From: Solen grandis
Lineage: Eukaryota; Mollusca; Bivalvia; Adapedonta; Solenidae
Length of the DNA: 64,000 nucleotides
Direction: 5' to 3'
NCBI GenBank assembly: GCA_021229015.1
Contig: CM037783.1
Span: 23,502,052 to 23,566,051, forward strand
The notes beneath the pieces were generated by a model. That model was not told the origin of the DNA and did not search any database. It worked only from the letters and a program-made list of their open reading frames with translations. Both the position numbers and the translations under genes were made by a program. The stretch's first letter is position 1. Every line of letters begins with the position of its first letter. Of this stretch, positions 10,975-22,267 are shown piece by piece.

Positions 10975-11390
10975 AATTAAAATTTTCATTTAATTAGAAT
11001 AAAGGGGTGCAACAACAAATTTTGTCACTCCCTGTACACATTTGCGATCTTAAAATCTCTCGATCAAAACAGAGCAGCGTTCATTCCAATGTAGGTCAAC
11101 GGTGATAACATAAAAAGTTATTAACAAGTTTTCGGGTATTTACAAATTAAGCCCAACACACTCTTTTAGTTTATTATGCATCAAAATTTCATTTCAGGGA
11201 ATTAATGTGCTATGAATTGATATTTATAGAGCCTTTATTTCGTCTGAGATGCTGTTCTGATTTTTTTTCTGATTTGCATCCATGGTCGGAAAAAAGTTGC
11301 AACTTAATCCAAGAAAATGCTGACCTTACACCCACCCCGTTCAACGATCATTTTTTCATTTTAAACTTAATGTCAGTTACCATTGATCAC
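10975..11390 (+). repeat. 0.42-kb dispersed repeat, copy 1
   Basis: Matches 53589-54010 almost end to end: AATAAAGGGGTG, TTGTCACTCCCTGTACACA, CAGAGCAGCGTTCATTCC, GCCTTTATTTCGTCTGAGAT and GACCTTACACCCACCC all occur in the same order. The copies differ by small indels and substitutions. No coding capacity or clear terminal repeats are visible, so the class is unknown. Confidence 0.8.
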
Positions 11391-12117
11391 AGGCTACAGG
11401 CGTGGGACCCCCCAATGATACAAAGTAACAATTCAAAACACATTTTATAACAAAATTTCACAATTCAAGAAAAAAAAATATTGATATCATAAAATAAGAA
11501 AAGGTATGTAACTCCGTTCAAAATCTATAGGAAAACTTACATGGTCGTATTCTGAGCTTGTACTTCATTTTACAAGTATTTTATTACAGTATTTTCATAA
11601 TTTTTGCAATCATAAAAAAAATCGACATTTTGAAACACTAGTAGCTGCATAGTTATGAAAATATACAAACATAAGGAATTTTCTAATCTTGTGACCTTTA
11701 CACATAGATAAATGAGTAGGTTCCAATATATCCTCAATATACTGGAGAACTGAATCATAAACATTTAAATCTTTGTAATACTTTTTATTAACTGCAGAGA
11801 GAGAGAGAGGGAGAGAGAAAAGAAGGAGAGAAAGATGGGAAGACAGAAACGGACATACCTATTTAATGTGCAACAGATAGTATGAATATTAAACTCTTTG
11901 AAAAATATTTATTGACTAAGAAAGAGAGAAAGAGAGAGATAACATTCATAATAAAAATACATTTTATAAGTGTCAGAAAATACATTTAATAAGTGACAGA
12001 GAGATATAGATGAGTGACAGGGGGCGAGAAAGAGAGAGAGAAAAAAAATGGTGTATAGACAAATAAAAGATCTTTAGGACAGCATATGCTTGTTATATAG
12101 ACAAAATATAGAAACTT

Positions 12118-12154
<37 letters not shown>

Positions 12155-12331
12155 GGGTTTGAAACTATATGACTATATCCTCCAAATGGCACAATTAAAG
12201 TTCACATTTTAAACAAAGTCATTTGTAAACATCAACCTATAAATGTTAAAAACAAAATGAAAACTGTATGAATAATGCAAGTGTGTTTTGTACAAGATGA
12301 TACTCACACAATATCTAGATTCTCAGAAAAA
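11391..12331. other. AT-rich and GA-rich stretch, no gene seen
   Basis: Holds several AG-rich runs (about 11798-11835, 11921-11940 and 12119-12155). The minus-strand continuation of the LINE would place ORF2 here, but I see no reverse transcriptase or endonuclease motifs. Confidence 0.5.
12119..12155. repeat. AG microsatellite
   Basis: Uninterrupted AG dinucleotides; the serine/leucine repeat ORF across it is not a gene. Confidence 0.95.
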
Positions 12332-13317
12332 TCAGTCTTTCCTTGCACCTCTGGATCTATAATCCATGATCACCTGTGAAATATTGTCATAGATGTCAAA
12401 CCTGACTCGTTCACTTCTGGTTGTTGACCATACACGATCCATTGAAGAACCAGGCACTCAGTATTTCTTGATGGTTCACTAGTCTGTTATTAGCCCTGTA
12501 CTTAATTTTTTAACATCATCCACAATGCGATGACCTGCATCCTTCATTTCTCTGCGTCTTTTCATGACACTCATTTTGGCACTGTTATTAATGGTTTTTA
12601 TGATAACTGGTTTCACACCTCCGCGTCTTGATGGAATCCTATGTATGGCCAGGATCTCTCGGGTTCCAGGCTGCCCCATTAGCCCTGTACTTAATTTTTA
12701 TCACCCCCGTAAGAGACTGCACACCTTCTCTGTCAAATTCTCTGTCTCACCCTCTCCTCTGGCAGGTCCATCAGCTTGAAGTTATTTTTTTCCCTTGAAT
12801 ATTGTTCATTATAATTGGCCTCTTTGCAGCCTTGGTACTTCTGATAGAAATTGTTTCCAATTTAGCTTCAATATCTGAAGTCTTCTTTAATTCTGCTTTT
12901 AAGGAGTCACACTGATCTGACAGCTGCTTTTTTTCAAATTGTAGGGAGTCAATTTCTTCCCTGAATTTTTTCTCCTGTTCCTTGACCTTAAGGCTTATTT
13001 CTTTGGTGAACTTGTCTTCAAAAGTATATTATATTTGTTATTGTTTTTGTAATTATATTTGTTATTGTTTTTGTAATTAGCTCTTCTATGTCCTCCACTT
13101 TCAATATTTTTTGCAAACCATCCTTAAGTTCTCCAATCTCTCCTGAAATATCATCCAGTTGTGACTGGATAGATGACATGTCAAAAGTACTTTCATGACT
13201 AACATCCGAGAATGTCCGTTTTGCCGTTTTTGGAGGCTGCTCAACTTTCTGTTCTGACTTAGTTTTGCTAATCTGTGTATTTGGCTTCTGCAGTTTGCTG
13301 TTAGTCTTACTAGCCAT
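12332..13317 (-). pseudogene. LINE ORF1 remnant (non-LTR retrotransposon)
   Basis: Read on the minus strand, this is a decayed ORF1 protein of a non-LTR retrotransposon. It starts at ATG 13315-13317 (MASKTNSKLQ). A coiled-coil section follows (QSQLDDISGEIGELKDGLQ, then a long lysine/glutamate heptad stretch about 12850-13020). Next comes the core (NEQYSREKNNFKL with LPEER, the equivalent of the YSRRNN region of LINE ORF1 RNA-binding domains), then EILAIHRIPSRRG and GHRIVDDVKKLSTGL. The C-terminus (SAWFFNGS, then ERVRFDIYDNISQ) ends at TGA 12332-12334. At least three frameshifts break it. A 31-bp stretch at 13024-13078 is duplicated in tandem, and ATTAGCCCTGTACTTAATTT occurs twice, 190 bp apart. 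ORF1 therefore cannot be made intact. No ORF2 lies downstream. Confidence 0.8.
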
Positions 13318-13333
13318 GCTGAATGAAGATGAA

Positions 13334-13368
<35 letters not shown>

Positions 13369-13377
13369 GTGCAACAC
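13318..13377. repeat. GAT/ATC trinucleotide microsatellite
   Basis: About fourteen GAT-type triplets directly upstream of the LINE ORF1 start codon. In the ORF1 frame they add a run of serine codons, which is expansion and not conserved protein. Confidence 0.9.
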
Positions 13378-13883
13378 AACAACAGAGCAAATAAATGTGT
13401 GCCAATGTTTTTGTTAGCACAATGGTAAGATTTGTGTTCAGCAGTGTAATTCTATTAAGTCCTTGAAAACTGCCTCAGGTTGTCCTATTGTTTGTCTCTA
13501 CACAGGTGACCACACCCTTGTTTAGGTTTACAACATGAGGTTTACAACATGATATACAGACAAAGGAAAAAAACTTAATCCATCTATAACATCTTTTCTG
13601 TAACTCCTTTTTCTAAAACAATCCTCTAATCTTGAAGAATAGCCTTTGTTCTTCTCGCTGATACAAAATTCATCCCTGTATCATCACTGCTTCTAATAAT
13701 ATTGTGTTATAAGTTAGAAGCAAATTTACACCAACATCTTTGTTTGAAGTCAAATCTTGTAAAAAACGTGTGAAAATGTTCATTGCATGGCGTAAATAAC
13801 GTAATCGACGAACATGCACAAGAGTAAAAATGCACGGTGTCAATGGCTTAGACCAATCGTAGTTCATGCCACATATTACAATT
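13378..13883. other. Intergenic stretch before assembly gap, no gene seen
   Basis: AT-rich with no recognised exon. The missing first exon of SPT5 was looked for here and was not found. Confidence 0.5.
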
Positions 13884-13983
13884 NNNNNNNNNNNNNNNNN
13901 NNNNNNNNNNNNNNNNNNNNNNNNNNNNNNNNNNNNNNNNNNNNNNNNNNNNNNNNNNNNNNNNNNNNNNNNNNNNNNNNNNN
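13884..13983. other. Assembly gap of 100 N
   Basis: Exactly 100 N, the usual placeholder for a gap of unknown size. The missing 5' end of SPT5 may lie in it. Confidence 0.95.
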
Positions 13984-14098
13984 ATTGCTGAAACCTCATG
14001 GAGCCTTACAGCCAGAAAGTTGCTTTATATATATCTTGATGAAACTTTTTACTGTTCTATCTTATCCAGTCATAGGAATTATGTTTTTCATAACTATT

Positions 14099-14343
14099 TA
14101 ACCCTTTTCCTCATATAGACTCATTTTGACGCACTTAATAGGTACCACATAAAGCCTGATCTGCAGAAAGCCAAACTGAAACTGAAACAAAATTTAATTG
14201 TAAAATCCTCATTACCAGACCACTGAGGAGCAGCGAACAGCATAAAACCTGATCAGCCTGCGAGTTACTCGCAGGCTGATCTGGTTTTATGCTGTTCGCA
14301 TCTATAGGTCTTTTCATGGTATCCTCTATGAGGGAAAGGGATA
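14099..14343. mobile_element. Foldback element, copy 3 of 5
   Basis: Same ends and same inner hairpin (14233-14300) as copies 1 and 2, with a few extra bases (TCTA) after the hairpin. It lies between the assembly gap and the first visible SPT5 exon. Confidence 0.85.
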
Positions 14344-14734
14344 AATAATGATATTAAAAAATCACACACACAGTAGATTCTGTCAGACAAAATATATATG
14401 ATAAATTGAAAAATAAATTTGATGTATTAAAAATTAATTTGTTATTTAATGCTGGGCAGTCTGGTTATCATGGGATTAGTATGATTATTTGCTGTTTCCT
14501 ACTGATCATGGGGTAGGAACATTTCAACCTTCAAGGTTGCCTCTGTTTATACAATATTGTAACTTAGATTCTACACCGCCTGACAGGCAAAGAAAAATCC
14601 ATTGTTTTTATACACCATTTAATGTTCAATAAATTAATATTCACAAGGTCATAAATTTGTTTATGAATATTCATGTAATATAGGGTTATAAGGTGATTAA
14701 ACAATGAGAAGCAAAGGCTTTTTCAAGAGCCTTT

Positions 14735-14890
14735 TTTGTTGGTTAGCCCTTGAGCAAAGGTCTATAGACTAAAGGGTTCAGTGTTCAATCCCGGACAGGC
14801 AAGGTATTTCCCTCTAATTCAGCTATAAGTTTTGATCAGACTAGGCTTTGGATAACTTAAGTCTAAATTGGCTTTAACTGATGTTGCAGG
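14735..14890 (+). repeat. Possible tRNA-derived SINE fragment
   Basis: GGTTAGCCCTTGAGCAAAGG and, about 40 bp on, GTGTTCAATCCCGGACAGG resemble A and B promoter boxes. The tail is diverged and shows no other copy in the window. Confidence 0.35.
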
Positions 14891-15169
14891 GTGTAAAAAT
14901 GATTAATCATATTACAGTATTGATAAATAATTGAGAAATGGGATTGAATCTAAATCTCATTGGCCTACTGGTGCTTGTGTTTTATAGATCTTAAAGTTTA
15001 TAGTTTGATAGGTTTGCTTGTTGCTTGGGGGTGGGGGTGACATATAAAAAAAATCTTCCGAGGTGTTAATTACTGGTTCAATCCAGGAACAATTGAAAGA
15101 GATCAGTAAAAGTTGGAAAAGCATGTTTGGAACTTTTAATGAAAGAAACATTGATATTATCTACTGCAG

Positions 15170-15340
15170 GATAATGCCTCCAACCGGGGATCAGATGATG
15201 ATGACATGAGCAGTCCCCCCAAGAAGAGGAACATCATCGAGAGTGATGATGATAGTGACGCAAGTGAATCCAGGATTCAGAAGAAGAAGAAACGTCGAGT
15301 TGAAAGCGACGATGAGGATGATGAAGAAGATGATGATGAT
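15170..15340 (+). CDS. SUPT5H: SPT5 visible exon 1 (acidic N-terminus)
   Basis: 57 codons, phase 0 at both ends, between CTGCAG and GTATGT. Encodes an acidic region with two basic patches (PPKKRN and KKKKRR, possible nuclear localisation signals) and a long Asp/Glu run at its end. The ATG at 15206 lies in frame but is an unlikely start, because the frame is open to the acceptor and SPT5 proteins normally have more sequence here. Confidence 0.85.
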
Positions 15341-18300
15341 GTATGTTGCATATACAAATATATATATATATACATGTACCATGTTTTGGGAAAAAGTGCT
15401 ATTTTTATTGGGGAAAGAAAATTCCTCACATAAATTGCATATTTGGGGAAAACTAAAGCATGAATTTCAAGAAATTTTCAGAGGAGAAGACACTATGAAC
15501 AAGGAAAAAAGCCCTTGGGTAGATTACATAGCAAAAAAAAAAGTGCATATAGAAGTAACCTTTACTAAATTACTCTGTTATTGTTATTGATACTCAATTA
15601 TTATTGAAGGTAAAGCATAATACTCATTAATAATATCCACTAAAGCTGAAAATTGTTCATTGGAGTATACTTGTATATCATGTAATGGGCATATGTATAT
15701 TGATGGTTTGGTACATACATGTATACCAGGAGATTGATGATGAGGAAGATGAAGAGGTTCACAGGAAGAAGAAGAAGCCAGCTGTCCGGGGTTTCATCCT
15801 GGACGAAGCCGGTAAGTAAACAACATCCCTTGATTGGCTTTACCTTATGAATATTCATGTGCAAATAATTGACTTGATAGATATTGATCTGCTGAGCTTT
15901 GGATGGTATAAGAAGCAAGAGATTGTTGTTTCCCATGCACACTGTGTAGAATCAGAGTTATAATAATAATATTTGAGTAAACAGAGGAGATCTGCAAAAC
16001 AAATTTATATATAAGAGATAAAGAGTTAATGCTGTCCTGTAGAAACCATTAGGATTAAATGTCTTTCAAAGATGCACCTTTAAAAGTTGAGCCTCACAAT
16101 TGTATCTGTTGCATTGTAAATCTGAAGATTTTGTAATTTTACCCAAGTTTTGGGAAATGTAGGGTTGTTGAGTCAAGGCAGTTTAGATTGGCCAGAGGGG
16201 TATCAGCAATGTCAGTTACACTGTTTAAAGATATAAGAAAATAAGTAAAATGGATGCCAAATGTGCAAACTCCAGTATTAAGGATGAAATCCATTAATTT
16301 AAGCTAGTTTCTATCAATACATTAGCTTTTTACCTGAATGTGGCCTATTGACACTTTTTAAAGTGAAATCTTCCAAAGTCTTCTTCTCCTATACTGCAAG
16401 GACTAGAGCTAAGATATTTGGCGTGTGGCATTATCTTATGGACCTTTACCAAGTTTGTTTAAATCATGACCCTAGGGTCAAAATTGGCCCCACCCCAGGG
16501 GTCACTTGATTTTACATAGACTTAAATAAGAAAAACTAGAAACATTTTGTTAGAAACCACAAGGCCTAGAATTTAGATATTTGGCGTGTAACATGGCCTA
16601 GTAGGCCTCTACTAAGTTTTTTTCAAATCATGGCACTGGGGTCAAAATTGGCCTCGCCTTAGGGGTCACTTGATTTTACAGACTTGTATAGGAAAACCCT
16701 CAAAAGATCATCTCAGAAAACACAAAGCCTAGAGTTAAGATGTTTACTAGTGGACCTCTATCAAGTCTGTTCAAATCATGGCCCTTGTGTCAAAAATGAC
16801 CCCACCCCAGGGGTCACTTGATTTTATATGACTTATTAGAGCTATGACCTTCAATATTTGGAATTTAGATGACCTTTGCTGTACTTCTGCATGGATTATG
16901 TATTCAGTATGACTCATAATACAATAATTGGCAATAAAGGCAATGTTTCTCAGGTGGGCAATTCATGGCCATCTTGGCACTCTTTTTAGCTCACCTGAGC
17001 ACAACGTGCTCATGGTGAGCTATTGTGATCGCCTTTTGTCCGTCGTCCGTCGTCCGTGCGTGCGTGCGTCCGTCGTCAACAATTTGCTTTAAACAACATC
17101 TCCTCATGAACCGCTGAAGGGATTTTGACCAAACTTCACAGGAATCATCCTTATGATGCCCTCTATCAAAGTTGTACAAATTATTCAGATTGGTTAAAAA
17201 AGTAGGTCACAGGAGCTAAAAATAGATTTTAAAAATGCAAACTTTGAAAATCTTCTTCTGCAAAACTGCAAGGCCTAGAGCTTAGATATTTGGTATGTAG
17301 CATCATCTTATGGGCCATTACCAAGATTGTACAAATCATAGCCCTACGGTGATAAATGACCCCGCACCAGGGGTCACTTGTTTTACATAGAGTTATATAG
17401 GAAAATGTTTAAAAATCTTCTTCTATGAATCCATTAGGCCTAGAGCTTAGATATTTGGTATGTAGCATCATCTAATGGTTCATTACCAAGATTGTTCAAA
17501 TCATAGCCCTACAGTGATAAATGCCCCCGCACCAGGGGTCACTTGTTTTACATAGAGTTATATAGGAAAATCTTTAAAAAATCTTCATGTCTATGAATCC
17601 ATAAGGCCTAGAGATTAGATATTTGGTATGAAGCATCATCTTATGGTTCATTACCAAGATTGTACAAATCATGACCCTATGGTGATAAATGACCCCGCAC
17701 CATGGGTCACTTGTTTTACATAGAGTTATATAGGAAAATCTTTAAAAATCTTCTTCTATGAATCCATAGGCCTAGAGCTTAGATATTTTATGAGCATCAT
17801 CTTATGGTTCATTACCAAGATTGTTCAAATCATAGCCCTATGGTGATAAATGCCCCCGCACCAGGGGTCACTTGTTTAACATAGATTTATATAGGAAAAA
17901 CTTTAAAAATCTTCTTCTATGAATCCATAAGGCCTAGAGCAGCATCATCTAATGGTTCATTATCAAGATTTTCAAAATGGTGGCCCTTTGGAGATAAATG
18001 ACCCCGCACTAAGTCTTCTCCTCTGAAACCATAAGGCCCAGTGCTTATATATTTGGTGTGTAGTATTGTCAGGGCTAAAATGTTTAAGATTGAGTTATAT
18101 CAGAATTCTTGTCTGTTTAAAAACCTTGTAATCAGTTGTAGCAATGGTACTCAGGTGAGCGATCCAGGGCCATCATGGCCCTCTTGTTTAAAGTAGTTTG
18201 GAAAATTCTAGAAAATTATGTCCATTCTAAAAGTTGGTTAGTCCTTATCTGTTTTCTGCTAAGACATAAAAACAAAAAAGAAAAGTCCAAAATGTGCACA

Positions 18301-21300
18301 TGATGCAAAAAGAGTAGAAGTCATATAATAATGCAGATTAATTAGTTGAAGCAATTTTCTTTATGATTATATTGATAATTTAATGTGACTTTGCTCATTC
18401 AGAGGTGTATATTGATAATTTAATGTGACTTTGCTCATTCAGAGGTGTATATTGATAATTTAAAATGTGACTTTGCTCATTCAGAGGTATATATTGATAA
18501 TTTAAAATGTGACTTTGCTCATTCAGAGGTGTATATTGATAATTTAAAATGTGACTTTGCTCATTCAGTGGTATATATTGTTAATTTAATGTGACTTTGC
18601 TCATTCAGAGGTGTATATTGATAATTTAATGTGACTTTGCTCATTCAGAGGTGTATATTGATAATTTAATGTGACTTTGCTCATTCAGAGGTGTATATTG
18701 ATAATTTAATGTGACTTTGCTCATTCAGAGGTGGACGAGGATGATGATGAAGATGATGAGCTAGACTGGGAGGAAGGGGCGGCCGAGCTGATTGAGCGGA
18801 AGTCCACATATGAGGGTCCTACAGCCAAGGAGCTGGAGAGCAACCGTAGACTTAATGAACTTATGAAGTAGGTCAAATATACTTAGGAAAAAGGCCACAG
18901 GGTCAAATGAACTTATAAAATAGGTCAAAAGGTCAAGTATACTTAGGAAAATAGCCACTGGGTCAAATGAACTTATAAAATAGGTCAAAAGGTCAAGTAT
19001 ACTTAGGAAAAAGGCCACTGGGTGAAATGAACTTATGAAATAGGTCAAAGGGTCAGTGAACTCTGAAGTAAATCACAAGGGTCATTAGACTTATGAAGTA
19101 GGTCACAGGGTCATTGAATTTATAAAGAAGTTTCACACTTGATAATATCTGTCCAGATTGATTACAGCAGATTGCTTTTATAATACTATTTATCTCCTTT
19201 TTTCTTTGAAATATATGTATATGTTTTGTATATAGAATTTTTTTTCATCCAAATCAAATACTTTAATTGTTATAATTTTTTTTTTGTTAAGTTATGTGAA
19301 CATAACATGGTTATTTCTTATTCAAGTGTTGAAACAATATTGACAATGTTATTGTGTGGATTACAGTTCCCAGACAGAAGATGAGATTGAGGAGTACTAC
19401 AGACAGAAGTATGGAGACAGCAACGCCCTGGACAGGTTCGGGGAGGGAGAGGAAATGTCCGATGAGATCACACAACAGGGACTTCTGCCTGGTGTCAAGT
19501 AAGTGTCTGTATAAGTGGGTGTGGTTAGGGATTGGAAAGTTACCATAGAAACATGAAGATTTCATATTTCGTTGGTCTCCATTGATGCAGGTTTTTGGAT
19601 TATAATGCTGTCTTCCTTGTATAGTTATTATACCCCTGGTCCACAGAAGTGGGGTCTATATGTAGGAATCGTCCTGTCCTACACTTGCATAACATGATAA
19701 CAAGGTATCTTATTTGTATTTGACATGTTGTGTCCTGTCATTAAAACACATTTGAATTTCTTTATTTTTTCTATTACTTAAAATATGATGTACTCTATAG
19801 ATTGTAAATGTGGAAATGTATTGATTGTTACACACATTAAGATTAATGTCCTTCATTTTCAGGGACCCCAACTTGTGGCTGGTCAAGTGTCGTATTGGTG
19901 AAGAGAGAGCAACCGCACTGCAGCTGATGAGGAAGTTCATAGCCTACCAGTTTTCAGACGAAGTAAGGTCACATGCAAGCATTTCATTTGACAATGGGCT
20001 TAGAAATTATAATGTAGATTTTTCCTTTTTTAAGGTCACTAAAAGACTTTCTACTGTCCCCAGTGGACGAGTGGTTAGAGTGTCTGCCTCAGGAGCGGGA
20101 GGTGGTTGGTTTGATCCCTGGCTGCAACATACCAAAGTCTTAAAAAATAGTACTGGTATAGCTTCCTTGGTGCTGAGCATATAAGAGTAGTTCCAGGACT
20201 GGTTTTCCTGGTGTCAGGACAATGTGTCTGGTTGTGGAATCATGCCATATGTATATGGCGTGATACTGCAGTGTGGCAGCACTATATCTGTTTCAAGTAG
20301 ACATAGTCCCCAAACAGGTCTGTTTTATTTCTGTAAGGAGTAATTACCAGTTCTGTGCCTTATTTGCGAAATATTTCCAGCCCTAAACAATATTATTTTA
20401 CACTACAGAAAAAGAATAGAGAAGAGGGATCGGAGCCTTGCAAATATCTGAATATTCTATTTACCCCATTTGTCCACAGATTATTGTTATTTCAGTGTAC
20501 TTTTAAGATTACAGCAGGTTTCTATATACATATTTTGAATAAAAGATAAACTTATGTTAATATATAATTATTATACATATTATTCATAAGAGGATTTGGG
20601 TATTGTCATTTTATCATAGATGACTTAATAAGTCATAAATATTCTTTAAATATTACACTTTTTTTACTGTTGTTTATATAAGACTGGTATCACCATCTTA
20701 ATCTTGGTGATTGAGAGCTGTCAACATTTGACCTTTAGATCATTATATGTTAATATTTTTCTTTTTATTGAATTTTCCAGCCTATGCAAATTAAGGCTGT
20801 GGTTGCCAAGGAGAGTTTGAAGGGCTACATCTACATAGAGGCCTATAAACAGACGCACGTGAAACAAGCAATAGAGGGGATTGGTAATCTCAGGATAGGC
20901 TTGTGGTCCCAGATGGTGTGTGTGTTACATGCATAAGATAAACTTAGCAATTGAAGTGTTTCTAAGAGTGATTAATGGGGTATTATAAAATTTACAGTCT
21001 AGTGATATTCAATTATGTTGTTGTTGGTGTTTTATTAAAGCTGTTTTTTTTAATGAAAAATTTGAAATCTGATGAAAAAAATCAGATATATAGAAAGATT
21101 TTTAAGAGGTTTAGAACTTAACATTTTGCACCTCCTTAGAAATGAAAGAAATAAAATTTTCTCACTGGAAAATCATCAGTTTTTGAGGGAGACTTATGTT
21201 GTCTATTTCTTGGATGGTTTTATCTATAAACATTAATCTCCATGATAACTGGACATTCTGTAGACCTGACATTTCCTAGACCACCAATTAATGGAATCTG

Positions 21301-22236
21301 AACAAAGAAATTGACTATAACACATGTCCCAATGAAATTCATTGTCTCTGAAAATTAATGATTTTTACAGTATATCTTGTTATATTCACCCCCACAAACC
21401 ATTTCATTCAAGTTTTGTCCATCAACAGATGGTGCCAATCAAAGAGATGACAGACTGTCTGAAGGTGGTTCGTGAGATCGCCCTTCTGAAGCCCAAGTCC
21501 TGGGTCCGACTAAAGAGGGGCGTGTTTAAGGATGACCTGGCCCAGGTGGACTATGTGGAGTCTTCGCAGAACACTGTACACCTCAAGTTGATCCCAAGGG
21601 TAGATTACTCCCGGCCACGTGGTATACTGCGCACACAGCAGTCGGTAAGTGTTGCTGTTTTACTGGGGTTGTATCGTGAAAAGAAAAGAGCAACTATTTT
21701 ATTTACCGTATCCATAATTATACTCTACTTTACAAAGTAAAGTTGGGGCCATATAGGAATCGTGCACATTAATAAAGTTTTTCTAATGCAGGGTTTGTCA
21801 AATGATGACCATTTGTTACATATTAAAGAGAAAAAAAAAGAAATATTTGAGAATCATTTAGACAAATTTGGAGGTCAAAATGAAAAAGTTTTTTCTGTAA
21901 AATACTTTCTCTTGTTTTGGGTCCCATTTTATACATTATTCAGAAACTTTCTATATTATTAAGACAGTTGAGTATCAGGGGTATAAAGCATACCTAGCTT
22001 AGCTTTTATTTTATTTGATTTTTCTATAAGTACAAAATGTATGTATGAATTTGAAATATTGTTAAAAAGAGATGTCAGTGATAAGTGTGTGACTTGATTT
22101 CAGGAAGCTGACAGGAAGAAAAAGAAAAGACGACCTGCACAAAAACTCTTCAGCGTAGATGAAATCAAGTAAGTCTTATTGCTATATGTCTTACAGAATT
22201 ATGTATGCATTGCATTGCAGTTATCATGTCTGTAAG

Positions 22237-22267
<31 letters not shown>

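Noticed and set aside
16991..17179. 62-residue minus-strand ORF, repeated at 40482-40670
   Set aside because: Identical because it covers the conserved 5' end of the AGCTCACC element in both places; it is repeat sequence, not a duplicated gene.
18761..19048. 95-residue minus-strand ORF with internal repeats
   Set aside because: Produced by the donor-site minisatellite and exon 3 read on the wrong strand.
20058..20130. tRNA gene from the A and B boxes
   Set aside because: The sequence cannot form an acceptor stem and continues into a shared SINE tail seen in other copies.
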